DNA from: a bacterium
GTDB lineage: Bacteria > Pseudomonadota > Alphaproteobacteria > Rhizobiales > Aestuariivirgaceae
Length of the DNA: 62,141 nucleotides
Assembly: GCA_022842165.1 (NCBI GenBank)
Contig: JALHQC010000021.1
Coordinates: 1 to 62,141, forward strand
Reading direction: 5' to 3'
Shown piece after piece: positions 8,518 to 17,689 of the stretch (within the stretch, counting starts at the first letter, position 1; each line of letters opens with the position of its first letter). The notes beneath the pieces were generated by a model. That model saw only the letters and a program-made list of their open reading frames with translations. It had not been told where the DNA came from and ran no database searches. The position numbers and the translations under genes were made by a program.

Positions 8518-11500
8518 TCAATAGGAAAAGGAATTTTCGGTCACGGTGTCGGCATCGACGCCCTTCAGCGTGATGGCGAGGTCGACGATCGCATCGCCCG
8601 ACACATCCACCGTGACGACGGTATTGGCCCCGTCCTGATACCAGTTGAAGCTGTTGGCGGAAACGACCGTGGTCTGGCCGCCCAGCATCAGATTTCCGCC
8701 GAGCAAAGCGTTGAGGTCGACCAGATCCTCGCCGACGACGAAGTCCTCGATCGTATCGCCCGTGTCGCGGCTGTCGAGATAGATGAAATCGTCCTTGCCG
8801 CTTCCGCCGTAAAGCGTGTCGGCGCCATATCCGCCGATCAGATCGTCATCGCCATCCTGGCCATATAGCGTGTCGGAGCCCGAACCGCCGTAGATCGTAT
8901 CCTGATCCGTTGCGCCCAACGGGCTATGGGGGTTGGTGCCGCCGTACAGCACGTCGTCGCCGGAGCCGCCATAGAGGTGGTCCTTGCCGGCGCCGCCGGT
9001 GATGGTGTCATTGCCATACTGCCCATAGAGTCCGTAGGCGTAGCTATCGAACTCCTCTTCGATATCCGCGTCGTTGCCGCCATTGCCGGCGATCAGGTCT
9101 TCCCCGCCATGGCCGTAAACGGTGTCGCCCGCCGGGCTCGCTGAAATCGTGTCGTTGCCGTCGGTGCCGTTCCAGGTTTCGCCGTTCTCGTAACCGCCTT
9201 CATAGGTGACTTCGGGTTCGTAGAGGGCAACATAGCCAAGATCGTTGAAGTCGTTGGGATCGCCGTCCTCATTGTAGGGCGGCGGCAGGTCCGGCGCCTC
9301 GGACAGGCCGTTGATGATGATCTCGATCACCTGGCTCTTGCTGCCATCGGCCGAGAGCACGGTGAAGCTGTCGTTCAGCGTCTCCCCGTTTTCGAGGGCC
9401 TGTACTTCCGTATCGGTGTTGTCGAGGGCATAGGTCCAGTTGCCGTCGGCATCGACCGTAAAGGTGCCGAAGAGGCTGACGAAGTTCGGCTGCGGCTGGA
9501 ATTGCGACTGGCCGGCATCGGCATCGATAATGCTCAGCTGCCCGTATGAGGTCAGGACGTCATCCTCGCTCACTGTGCCGGAGGTCACGCCGCCGATCAC
9601 CGGCACGTCGTTCGTGCCCTCGATCGTGATGGTCACATCCTGCGAGTCGGTGCCGCCATGACCGTCGGCGACGGTCACGCTGTAGATCTGCGTAAGCGTC
9701 TGGCCTTCCGCGAGGTATTGCAGTTCGGCATTGCTCACGGTGAAAGTCCAGGTCACCTCGCCGCCGGACAGCGTTGCGTCGAAGCTGCCGAAGTAACTGT
9801 CATCGGCAGGCTCGACGGTCACGCTGTGAACGTCCGCGAGGTCGGGATCGTCGAACTCGATGGTGCCTCCGGCGGTGACGGCGCCGTCTTCCTTGATGTC
9901 GCCGCTCTGCGCTTCCGAGGTGATCTCCGGCACATCGTTGGTGCCGGTGATGGTGATGGTCACGTCCTGCGTATCGGTGCCACCGTTGCCGTCGTCGACA
10001 GTGACGGTGTAGGTCTGGGTCAGCACTTCGTATTCGGCGAGGAACTGCAAGGCGGCATTGTCGACATTGAAGGTCCAGTCGACCTGGCCGCCGGAGACGG
10101 CCACGGCGAATGTCCCGAGATAGCCCGTGGCCGCCGGCGAGAATGCCGCGGAATGGGTGTCCGTCAGGTCGATATCGCTGAAACCGATCGACCCCGCGGC
10201 CGCGACGGTGCCATCCTCGGCGACCGCGCCGCTGTCCGCCTCCGTGGTGATGACCGGCGCATCATTGGTGCCGGTGATGGTGATGGTCACATCCTGCGTC
10301 GCTGTTGCGCCCTCGCCATCGCTGATGGCGACGGTATAGGTCTGAGTCAGCACCTCGCCTTGCGCCAGGAATTGCAGCGCCGCATTGTCGACGTCGAAGG
10401 TCCAGTCCACCTGGCTGCCGGAAAGCACGGCCGCGAAGGTGCCGAGATATCCGGTGGTGGCGGGCGTCACGCTTGCCGATGGCGTCCCCTCAACGCTGTC
10501 GTCGCTGAAGGTGATGGTGCCGGCGGCGGAAACGATGCCATCCTCCACGATGCCGCCATTTTGCGCGCCGGAGGTGATCACCGGCGCATCATTCGTGCCG
10601 GTGATGGTGATGGTCACATTCTGGGTCGCCGTGCCGCCGTTGCCGTCGTCGATGGTGACGGTATAGACCTGGGTCAGCACTTCCCCCGCAGCGAGGAACT
10701 GCAGGTCGGCGTTGTCGACGTTGAATTGCCACAGGATCAGGCTGCCGGACACGGTTGCCGTGAAGGTGCCGAGATAGCCCGGCGCGGCGGGCAATGCCGA
10801 AAAGGCGAAGAAGCTGCCAGGCGCGGCGGGCGCGGAGGTGACCGATGGCGAATCGCCGAGATCGGGATCGGTGAAAGCAATGCTGCCGCCGGTGGAAAGG
10901 ATGCCGTCCTCCGTCACCGCGCCGGTCTGCGCCGCCGACGTGATCAGCGGCGCATCGTTGCTGCCGGTGATGGTGATGGTCACGTCCTGTTCGGCGATGC
11001 CGCCGTTGCCGTCGCTGATCGCCACGGTGTAAACCTGAGTGAGCGTATCGCCCGCGGAAAGGAACTGCAGGGCGGCATTGTCGGCAACGAATGTCCAGGC
11101 CACGTTGCTGCCGCTCAGCACCGCCGAGAATGTGCCGAGATAGCCGGAGGCCGCCGGTGCGGACGACACCGTATGGGTGTCCGTCAGGTCGACGTCGCCG
11201 AAGGCGATGGAGCCCCCGGCGGAAACGGTCCCGTCTTCCGCGATCGCGCCGCTCTGCGGGCCCGAGGATATGACCGGCGCGTCATTGGTGCCGGTGATGG
11301 TGATCGTCACGGTTTCGGCAACCGTGCCGCCCTGGCCGTCGTCGATGGTGACGGTGTAAGTCTGCGTGAGCTGCTGGCCTTCTGCGAGAAACTGCAGTTC
11401 CGCATTGCTCACCGCGAAATTCCAGGTCACCACCGTGCCCAAGACCGTCGCGGTGAAAGCGCCGATGTAGCCGGGCTCCGTCGCCGCGGCGAGCACGGTG

Positions 11501-12702
11501 TAGCCGTCGTCATTGTCGTCGGTGAAGGCGATGTTGCCGGTCGCGGTCAGCGTTCCATCCTCGATGGCGGCGCCTTCGGGATCGGCCTCGACGATGACCG
11601 GCGGAGAATTGCCCGCACCTTCCTGTCCGCCGGCCTCCGTCGTATCGGCGGTGATGAAATCGAGTTCGATATCGGCCTGTGCTACCTCGGTTTCCAGCAG
11701 CAGCGGCGAAAGCAGTTCGGAAATCTGCAGCAGGATCGCCTCGCCCTCGATCCAGGCGAAGGTTTCGAAATCGGCAAAATCGGGCGAACCGGTGCCATCG
11801 GCGCGGCGCTGCAGGAAGTCCTGGCGCGCGGCATTGAGCTGGGCGATCAGTTCGGCGATCTCGTCCTCGAAGCCGCTGCCGGCAAGGTCGATGATGGTCG
11901 GCGCGCCGGCAAGGCCATTCGGGAAATAGATGGCGCGGCCCGAATCATCGATGGTCAGAACCTCGCTGCCCGGCAGCTTCGGGATCACCTGGAACGTGCC
12001 CTGGTCCGACAGGATTAGATACCTGCCGCCGCCGGCATCGAAGGCAATCGGAATGGTGCCGCGGATCGCCATCACCGCCACCGGCGTCTCGACCGTCACA
12101 CCACCCGATGGCGCAACCGCGCCGGTGACGAAACTGAGCGAGCCGTTGACCAGTCCGAACACCATCTTGTTCGAGGAACTGTCCGGATTGTAGATCAGCT
12201 CGTTCAGCGTCATGGTGCCGCCGCCGCTGAGCGAGAACACCGACTTGTCGAGGAAGCTCAGGCCAAGCTTGCCATCGAGGCTGACTTTCACCACGTCGCC
12301 CTGGAAGACGGGGTCGCCGTCCTTCAGTTGTGCCTGGCTGCCATCGATATGCTGCACCGTGGCGCTGCCAACCAGCCGCTCGACGATGCCGATCCGCGGC
12401 GCGCCGCCGGGCGCATCGGAAACGCCCGCCTGCGCCACCTGAACGGGGCCGGGCCCAGCGAGCAGCGAGACGGTGGCGCCCGACAGGTAGGCGCCATTTG
12501 CGGCATGCAGGTCGGGCGGGGCAGAAGTGGAAAAATAATCCTTCACGGTCACCCGCTCGCCATCCTCGGTGACGAGGATCAGGTCCGGGCCGGATCTTTC
12601 GTAGCTTGCCGTTTCAAGCAGATCCTGGGTGATGGCGACCGGCGGGAATGCCACCGCGCCCTTAACCGACGTGTCGCCGTCGTCGACAAGATGCAAGGCC
12701 AT
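8518..12702 (-). CDS. large type I-secreted adhesin: FecR-like N-terminus, seven VCBS-type repeats, RTX C-terminus
   Basis: A 1394-residue acidic secreted protein with no Sec signal peptide. The start at 12702 is preceded by GGGGA. Residues 1-100 form a LapA-like N-terminal region. A FecR-like domain follows at about 103-290 (GDVVKVSLDGKLGLSF, TPVAVMAIRGT). About 370-1130 hold seven tandem VCBS/cadherin-like units of roughly 100 residues, each closing with VTITITGTNDAPVI or a variant. A glycine/aspartate-rich RTX calcium-binding section (GGSGDDVLYGG type) lies at about 1165-1315. The C-terminus, FKGVDADTVTENSFSY-like with an actual LKGVDAD, matches the uncleaved type I secretion signal of VCA0849-type proteins. 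A likely role is surface adhesion or biofilm formation. Export probably uses the LapB-like ABC protein and HlyD adaptor nearby. Confidence 0.9.
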   Translation of the reverse strand: MALHLVDDGDTSVKGAVAFPPVAITQDLLETASYERSGPDLILVTEDGERVTVKDYFSTSAPPDLHAANGAYLSGATVSLLAGPGPVQVAQAGVSDAPGGAPRIGIVERLVGSATVQHIDGSQAQLKDGDPVFQGDVVKVSLDGKLGLSFLDKSVFSLSGGGTMTLNELIYNPDSSSNKMVFGLVNGSLSFVTGAVAPSGGVTVETPVAVMAIRGTIPIAFDAGGGRYLILSDQGTFQVIPKLPGSEVLTIDDSGRAIYFPNGLAGAPTIIDLAGSGFEDEIAELIAQLNAARQDFLQRRADGTGSPDFADFETFAWIEGEAILLQISELLSPLLLETEVAQADIELDFITADTTEAGGQEGAGNSPPVIVEADPEGAAIEDGTLTATGNIAFTDDNDDGYTVLAAATEPGYIGAFTATVLGTVVTWNFAVSNAELQFLAEGQQLTQTYTVTIDDGQGGTVAETVTITITGTNDAPVISSGPQSGAIAEDGTVSAGGSIAFGDVDLTDTHTVSSAPAASGYLGTFSAVLSGSNVAWTFVADNAALQFLSAGDTLTQVYTVAISDGNGGIAEQDVTITITGSNDAPLITSAAQTGAVTEDGILSTGGSIAFTDPDLGDSPSVTSAPAAPGSFFAFSALPAAPGYLGTFTATVSGSLILWQFNVDNADLQFLAAGEVLTQVYTVTIDDGNGGTATQNVTITITGTNDAPVITSGAQNGGIVEDGIVSAAGTITFSDDSVEGTPSASVTPATTGYLGTFAAVLSGSQVDWTFDVDNAALQFLAQGEVLTQTYTVAISDGEGATATQDVTITITGTNDAPVITTEADSGAVAEDGTVAAAGSIGFSDIDLTDTHSAAFSPAATGYLGTFAVAVSGGQVDWTFNVDNAALQFLAEYEVLTQTYTVTVDDGNGGTDTQDVTITITGTNDVPEITSEAQSGDIKEDGAVTAGGTIEFDDPDLADVHSVTVEPADDSYFGSFDATLSGGEVTWTFTVSNAELQYLAEGQTLTQIYSVTVADGHGGTDSQDVTITIEGTNDVPVIGGVTSGTVSEDDVLTSYGQLSIIDADAGQSQFQPQPNFVSLFGTFTVDADGNWTYALDNTDTEVQALENGETLNDSFTVLSADGSKSQVIEIIINGLSEAPDLPPPYNEDGDPNDFNDLGYVALYEPEVTYEGGYENGETWNGTDGNDTISASPAGDTVYGHGGEDLIAGNGGNDADIEEEFDSYAYGLYGQYGNDTITGGAGKDHLYGGSGDDVLYGGTNPHSPLGATDQDTIYGGSGSDTLYGQDGDDDLIGGYGADTLYGGSGKDDFIYLDSRDTGDTIEDFVVGEDLVDLNALLGGNLMLGGQTTVVSANSFNWYQDGANTVVTVDVSGDAIVDLAITLKGVDADTVTENSFSY
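9290..11600 (-). repeat. tandem VCBS/cadherin-like repeat array inside the adhesin gene
   Basis: Seven units of about 320-360 bp follow each other in frame. Each contains the same ordered landmarks: GxxxEDGxxxAxGxIxFxD, a GYLGTF/TAT strand, VDNAxLQFLAxGExLTQxYTVxxxDGxGG, and a closing TITGTNDAP. Unit 3 is longer because of an extra alanine/phenylalanine-rich segment (SFFAFSALPAAP) that partly repeats the adjoining APGYLGTF. The last unit is the most divergent and has the classical VCBS strand GTFTVDADGNWTYALDN. The nucleotide-level similarity makes this stretch prone to recombination and to assembly collapse. Confidence 0.9.
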
Positions 12703-12938
12703 TGCTCATATCCCCAGCGTTCCAGTGTTCAATATATGCCCTTTCGCGTGGCTTGCGCAACTTATAGTCGCTGGCGCTCCGGGGCGCCGGGCGCATCGGC
12801 CGGCAGGCTGGCAGGCCCGGTGCAAATGCAGGTTTCGCGGGGATTTGTCTTTGGTCCGGGGGCATGCCAGATTGCCCGCGGCGGACCTCCGCCGGCGCCT
12901 TCGCGCGTGGGCCTTGACTCTGGACGGAGCCATTCTCG

Positions 12939-15161
12939 ATGACAGCGCGCCGGGGCAGTCTTCTGAAGCGCCTCAACATCGGCAAGACCGTGGCGCTCAC
13001 GGTGCTTCTCGCCATCATCGGGCTCCGCGTCGCCGATCCGCCCGCCTTCGAACTGTTCCGCCTCAAGACCTTCGATCTCTACCAGGCCGGCGTGACATCG
13101 AAGGACCAGCCAAGCCAAATCCTCATCGTCGATATCGACGAGTCGAGCCTCGACAGGATCGGCCAGTGGCCATGGCCCAGAACCCGCATCGCCGACCTCA
13201 TCGCCCGGATCACCGCCGATGGCGCGGTAGCGATCGGCATCGACGTGCTGTTTCCGGAATACGACCGCATGTCGCCGGGCGAACTGGCCAAGCTTCTGGA
13301 GACTGACGATCCGGCCGTTGCCGAACGGCTCAAGGCGCTGCCGTCGAACGACCAGAAGCTTGCGGAAGCCTTCGCGGCATCGCGCGTGGTGCTCGGGCAG
13401 TCGGGATTCCACAAGAAGAACCCGCAGTGGCATGCCGCCATCGAGCAGCGCCACGCCTTCGCCGTTTCGGGGCCGGAACCGCAACCCTTCCTCGACGGCT
13501 ATCCCGGCATCATCCGCAATATTCCGGAGCTGGAAAAAGCCGCGGCAGGCCTCGGCATGGTCAGCATCCGGCCGGACATCGACGGCGTCATCCGGCGGCT
13601 TCCCCTCGTGGTGATGGCCGAGGACGGCATCATGCCCAGCCTGTCTCTCGAACTGCTGCGCGCTGCCACCGGGCAGACGACCATCCTGATGCGCACCGGA
13701 AACGCCGGCGTCAATTCCCTGGTGCTTGCCGGTGCTGAATTCCCGACCGACACGGCCGCCAAGGCCTGGCTGCATTTCAGGCCGCACGATCCCGGCATCT
13801 TCATCTCCGCCGCCGATGTGCTCGAGGGAAAGTCCGCCGCCGGCGGCTTTGCCGGAAAGCTTGTGCTCATCGGCTCGTCGGCCACCGGTCTCTTCGACCT
13901 CAAGGCCACGCCCGTCGATCCTTCTATGCCGGGGGTCGAGCTTCATGCGCAGCTGGTCTCGGCGATGCTCGGCAACCAGCTTTTGCAGCGGCCAAGCTGG
14001 GCAGTCGGCGCCGAGGTGCTGCTGACGATCGTGCTGGGCCTCCTGATGATCGCGCTGCTGCCGCGGCTCGGCGCGCGGTGGACGCTGGTCGCGGGCGCCG
14101 CCGCCGCGGCGGGCATCGCAGGCGGGTCGTGGTGGCTGTTCACGAACAGCGGCATCATCCTCGACTTCGCCTTTCCGCTGCTCGGAACGCTCGCCGTCAC
14201 CGCCGCGATGATCGTCGCGGGCTATCTCAATGAAGAAGTGCAGCGCCGCCAGATCAGGGCCGCGTTCGGGCAATATCTCTCGCCCGAGCTCGTCAACCAG
14301 CTTGCCGAAAATCCCGAACGCCTTGTGCTGGGCGGCGAAACCCGCAGCATGTCGATCATGTTTTCGGATGTGCGCGGCTTCACTGCCATTTCGGAGACCT
14401 ACAAGGACAATCCGCAAGGCCTGACGGCACTGATCAACCGCCTGCTCACGCCGTTATCGGCAGCGGTCGTCCAGCAGCGCGGCACGATCGACAAATACAT
14501 GGGCGACAACATCATGGCCTTCTGGAATGCGCCACTGCCCGATGAAGATCACGCTGGCAACGCCTGCCGCGCCGCCTTCGACATGCTGTCCGCCCTCGAC
14601 AAGCTCAATGCCGAGCGCGAGGGCGAAACCGGGCCTGACGGCCTGCCGGTCAAGCCGCTCAAAGTCGGCATCGGCATCAACACCGGGCAATGCGTCGTCG
14701 GCAACATGGGCTCCGACCTGCGCTTCGACTACACCGTGCTGGGCGACTGCGTGAACCTCGCCTCGCGCCTCGAAGGCCAGACCAAGGGCTACGGCGTGAA
14801 GCTCATCGTCGGGGAACACACGGCGGAATTGCTGAAGGGGCGGTTCGCGCTCCTGCCGCTCGACCGCATCCGGGTCATCGGCAAGGCGGAGCCCGAGGAA
14901 ATCTTCACCGTGCTGGGAGATGATAGCGTGCTCGGCTCTCAAACCTTCACAGCCCTCGTCACAGCGCATGACCGGCTGCTCTCCGCCTACCGGTCGATGC
15001 AGTGGAACGAACTCGACCTCGCGATCGGGGAGTGCCTCGAACACGCGCCGGCCTTCCACATCGAAGGCCTCTACGACATGTATGGCAAGCGCGGTGCCGC
15101 GTTCAGGGCAAGCCCGCCGCCGCCAAACTGGGATGGCGTCTTCGATGCCCTGAGCAAATAG
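12939..15161 (+). CDS. CHASE2-domain class III adenylate/guanylate cyclase
   Basis: A 740-residue membrane receptor cyclase. After one N-terminal membrane segment, an extracytoplasmic CHASE2 sensor occupies about 35-340 (LIVDIDESSLDRIGQWPWPR; LVLIGSSATGLFDLKATP). Three hydrophobic helices follow at about 345-430, then a class III cyclase domain at about 455-650. Metal and substrate residues are visible: MFSDVRGFTAIS carries the first metal aspartate, DNIMAFWNAP and GIGINTGQCVVGNMGSD the core, and DYTVLGDCVNLASRLE the end of the active site. It should make cAMP (less probably cGMP) in response to an unknown periplasmic signal. The SulP transporter in this window has a cyclic-nucleotide-binding domain. 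It is divergent from the adhesin, with 236 bp between them. Confidence 0.92.
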   Translation: MTARRGSLLKRLNIGKTVALTVLLAIIGLRVADPPAFELFRLKTFDLYQAGVTSKDQPSQILIVDIDESSLDRIGQWPWPRTRIADLIARITADGAVAIGIDVLFPEYDRMSPGELAKLLETDDPAVAERLKALPSNDQKLAEAFAASRVVLGQSGFHKKNPQWHAAIEQRHAFAVSGPEPQPFLDGYPGIIRNIPELEKAAAGLGMVSIRPDIDGVIRRLPLVVMAEDGIMPSLSLELLRAATGQTTILMRTGNAGVNSLVLAGAEFPTDTAAKAWLHFRPHDPGIFISAADVLEGKSAAGGFAGKLVLIGSSATGLFDLKATPVDPSMPGVELHAQLVSAMLGNQLLQRPSWAVGAEVLLTIVLGLLMIALLPRLGARWTLVAGAAAAAGIAGGSWWLFTNSGIILDFAFPLLGTLAVTAAMIVAGYLNEEVQRRQIRAAFGQYLSPELVNQLAENPERLVLGGETRSMSIMFSDVRGFTAISETYKDNPQGLTALINRLLTPLSAAVVQQRGTIDKYMGDNIMAFWNAPLPDEDHAGNACRAAFDMLSALDKLNAEREGETGPDGLPVKPLKVGIGINTGQCVVGNMGSDLRFDYTVLGDCVNLASRLEGQTKGYGVKLIVGEHTAELLKGRFALLPLDRIRVIGKAEPEEIFTVLGDDSVLGSQTFTALVTAHDRLLSAYRSMQWNELDLAIGECLEHAPAFHIEGLYDMYGKRGAAFRASPPPPNWDGVFDALSK

Positions 15162-15166
15162 TCGCG

Positions 15167-15574
15167 TCAGGCCGCCCGGAAGAACGTGCCGATCCAGACT
15201 GTGACGGCGGAGACCGATGCCGTCAGCAGTGTGCCCCAGGCCATGTCGATCGCCGCGATTTTCGCCGTGAAGCCCTTGGCGACGGCAAGGTTGGTGAGGT
15301 CATAGGTGCCATAGGCCATGAGGCCGAGGACCGCGCCATAGATCAGCGCCTGCGAGACGGATTGTGCCTGGTGCGCCGGCCAGATCACCATGATCATCAG
15401 GCCGGTGACATAGAGGAGATAGAAGGCCCCGGCGGCACCGAAGTTCGGCGTCTCGCGCAGCAGCGTTCCGATCTCGCTGACGTAGAAGCCGCGCCCCAGC
15501 CACAGGAGCCACAGCATGTCGATGGCGAGAAACAGGATTGCCGCCGCAATCCAGAGAATAATCCAGTAGGTCAT
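15167..15574 (-). CDS. DUF2177 family membrane protein
   Basis: A 135-residue integral membrane protein with four hydrophobic segments. The start at 15574 (MTYWIILWIAAAILFLAIDM) follows a GAGGA-like site; an upstream in-frame ATG would add an unrelated 20-residue leader. DUF2177 features are LAIDMLWLLWLGRGFY, FYLLYVTGL, YGAVLGLMAYGTYDLTNLA and IDMAWGTLLTA. The function of the family is unknown. It follows hemA on the same strand with a 70-bp gap and could be cotranscribed; its stop is 5 bp from the end of the cyclase gene, tail to tail. Confidence 0.85.
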   Translation of the reverse strand: MTYWIILWIAAAILFLAIDMLWLLWLGRGFYVSEIGTLLRETPNFGAAGAFYLLYVTGLMIMVIWPAHQAQSVSQALIYGAVLGLMAYGTYDLTNLAVAKGFTAKIAAIDMAWGTLLTASVSAVTVWIGTFFRAA

Positions 15575-15644
15575 CGGGGCCGTCCTCGTTGTGTTGCCAA
15601 TCACTACGGGAACAGCGCCGCCGGGATCAATCAAAAGCCCAAAA

Positions 15645-16859
15645 TCAGGCTACCGCACGGCTCAGCGCACATTGCGACCAGAGTTCGGACAGGGCGGACA
15701 CGAGGCGGTCGATGTCAGCCTCGCTGTGCAGCGGCGTCGGCGTGATGCGCAGCCGCTCGGTGCCGCGCGGCACGGTCGGGTAATTGATGGGCTGGATGTA
15801 GATGCCATAGCTTTCCAGCAGGATATCGCTGATCCACTTGCACTTCCTGGCATCGCCCACCATCACCGGAACGATGTGGCTGTCGTTCTTCACGTAAGGA
15901 ACGCCGGCGGCATCGAGTTTGCGGCGAAGCTTTGCCACGCGGTCCCGGTGGCGCAGGCGTTCGATCTCGCTGGCCTTGAGGTGGCGGATCGAGGCTGCTG
16001 CACCTGCCGCCACGGCGGGGGGAAGTGCTGTCGTGAAGATGAAGCCCGACGCGAAGCTCCGCACGAAATCGCACAGCGCCGCAGAACCCGTGATATAGCC
16101 GCCGACCACGCCGAAGGCCTTGCCCAGCGTGCCCTCGATCACGGTCACGCGGTCCATCAGGCCTTCGCGTTCGGCGATGCCGCCGCCCCTTGGCCCATAC
16201 ATGCCGACGGCATGAACCTCGTCGAGATAGGTCATGGCGCCATACTTGTCGGCCACGTCGCAGATGTCCCTGATGGGGCCGATGTCGCCATCCATCGAAT
16301 AGACCGACTCGAAGGCGATGAGCTTGGGACGAGACGGGTCAGCCGCCTTCAGCAGGCGTTCGAGATCAGCCACGTCATTGTGCTTGAAGATGTGGCGTTC
16401 GGCGCGGGAATGGCGGATGCCTTCGATCATCGAGGCGTGGTTTCCCGCATCCGAGAACACGATGCAGTCCGGAATGCAGCTCGCCAGTGTGCCGAGTGCC
16501 GCCCAGTTCGAGACATAGCCGGAGGTGAAGAGAAGTGCTCCCTCCTTGCCATGGAGATCGGCCAGCTCGCGTTCGAGTTCGACGTGATAGTGGTTGGTGC
16601 CGGAAATATTGCGCGTGCCGCCAGCGCCCGCGCCGCAGCGGTCGAGCGCCTCGTGCATCGCGGCGATCACCTTGGGGTTCTGGCCCATGCCCAGATAGTC
16701 GTTGGAACACCACACGGTGATGTCGCGGCTGCCGCCCTCGGCATGCTGCGTGGCGTGCGGGAAGGCGCCCGCCTTGCGTTCAAGATCGGCAAACACCCGG
16801 TAGCGGCCTTCGTGGCGAAGGACGTCCAGTTCCGACTTGAAGAATGCTTCGTAGTTCAT
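15645..16859 (-). CDS. hemA: 5-aminolevulinate synthase
   Basis: A 404-residue cytosolic PLP enzyme that condenses glycine and succinyl-CoA, the first step of haem synthesis in alphaproteobacteria. The start at 16859 ([20 protein letters not shown]) is the usual family start and has AGAGGA upstream. [11 protein letters not shown] and [16 protein letters not shown] form the substrate and cofactor region, [10 protein letters not shown] and [12 protein letters not shown] hold the PLP-binding aspartate and histidine, and EGTLGKAFG carries the Schiff-base lysine. The length is typical. A FixK/FNR-type box lies about 200 bp upstream, in the region shared with the divergent DUF4202 gene. Haem demand of the cbb3 oxidase, 10 kb away, makes oxygen control plausible. 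Confidence 0.97.
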   Translation of the reverse strand: MNYEAFFKSELDVLRHEGRYRVFADLERKAGAFPHATQHAEGGSRDITVWCSNDYLGMGQNPKVIAAMHEALDRCGAGAGGTRNISGTNHYHVELERELADLHGKEGALLFTSGYVSNWAALGTLASCIPDCIVFSDAGNHASMIEGIRHSRAERHIFKHNDVADLERLLKAADPSRPKLIAFESVYSMDGDIGPIRDICDVADKYGAMTYLDEVHAVGMYGPRGGGIAEREGLMDRVTVIEGTLGKAFGVVGGYITGSAALCDFVRSFASGFIFTTALPPAVAAGAAASIRHLKASEIERLRHRDRVAKLRRKLDAAGVPYVKNDSHIVPVMVGDARKCKWISDILLESYGIYIQPINYPTVPRGTERLRITPTPLHSEADIDRLVSALSELWSQCALSRAVA

Positions 16860-17058
16860 GTGGTCCTCTTGGCGCCGCCGATGCCGCCGGTTCGGCTTCA
16901 AGTTGATGTCGTTGCAGGTATAGTCAAACTTCCCCGGCATCTCATTGCGCGATTTCGCCGCGTCCTTCCATTACGGCATCTCGCGCGGGCCAATGTCCGA
17001 AGGAAGCAGGAAACACCCGGTCGCACAGCCCTTGTGGGGCCGGGGGAGCGCGCAAACA

Positions 17059-17072
17059 TTGATCTGGCGCAA
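17059..17072. promoter_or_regulatory. FixK/FNR-type box between hemA and DUF4202
   Basis: TTGATCTGGCGCAA fits the TTGA-N6-GCAA form used by FixK2/FnrL-type regulators. Its right edge is 62 bp from the DUF4202 start codon, almost the same as the distance from the ccoN box to the ccoN start, which places both at a typical activator distance. It is also upstream of hemA, about 200 bp from that start. One half-site is imperfect compared with the fully symmetric TTGAT-N4-ATCAA. Confidence 0.6.
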
Positions 17073-17134
17073 ATCAGCCGGTGCCAAAAGCGGCGTGGTT
17101 GCGGAGTTCCCCTGCAATCTGGCATCCTCGGGTC

Positions 17135-17689
17135 ATGAGTGACAGGCTGAACAGGGCTTTTGCGCTGATCGACGCGGCCAATGCCGCCGATCCGGCTGGC
17201 CAGGCGGTGACCTATGGCCAGCGAATGAGCGCGGTGCTCGACCGCTTCGCCCCCCAATCGCCCGAACCCCTGAAGATCGCGGCGCGCGCCCAGCATATCG
17301 AGCGCTGGACGATCCCCCGCGCGAGCTATCCTGAAGGCCGCATCCCCTATCTCACATGGCGGAAGGAACTGCAGAAGCTCCATGCCCGCCGGGCCGGCGA
17401 GATCATGGCGCAATGCGGCTATTCCGAAGACGAAATCGGGCGCACCGCATCGCTCCTGAGGAAGGAGCGCCTGAAGCAGGATGCCGATGCGCAGACGCTC
17501 GAAGACGTCATCTGCCTCGTCTTCCTCGAATTCGAGGCGCCACCCTTCATCGCCAAACACGACGATGACAAGGTGAAGAACATCCTCGCCAAGACCGCGA
17601 AGAAAATGTCGGCACGCGGATTGGAAGCCGCGGCACAAGTTCCGATGGTCGAACGCCTGCAGCGCCTGCTGGGCGAGGCTCTCGCTTAA
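17135..17689 (+). CDS. DUF4202 domain-containing protein
   Basis: A 184-residue soluble protein matching DUF4202. The N-terminal FALIDAANAADP and the following AQHIERWTIPRASYPEGR, with a conserved histidine, are the family hallmark; FLEFE and a lysine-rich C-terminal helix follow. The start at 17135 (MSDRLNRAF) is where family similarity begins. The biochemical role of DUF4202 is unknown to me. A FixK/FNR-type box 62 bp upstream suggests induction at low oxygen. Its stop codon overlaps that of the convergent isomerase gene: the sequence CTTAAA serves as stop on both strands. Confidence 0.85.
   Translation: MSDRLNRAFALIDAANAADPAGQAVTYGQRMSAVLDRFAPQSPEPLKIAARAQHIERWTIPRASYPEGRIPYLTWRKELQKLHARRAGEIMAQCGYSEDEIGRTASLLRKERLKQDADAQTLEDVICLVFLEFEAPPFIAKHDDDKVKNILAKTAKKMSARGLEAAAQVPMVERLQRLLGEALA

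Noticed and set aside
9290-11600. Regularly spaced repeats as a possible CRISPR array
   Set aside because: The units are about 330 bp, in frame and coding; they are VCBS repeats.
9658-12018. A 786-codon plus-strand frame opposite the adhesin gene, with apparent repeats
   Set aside because: The repeats are the reverse complement of the VCBS array; there is no independent ribosome-binding site or family.
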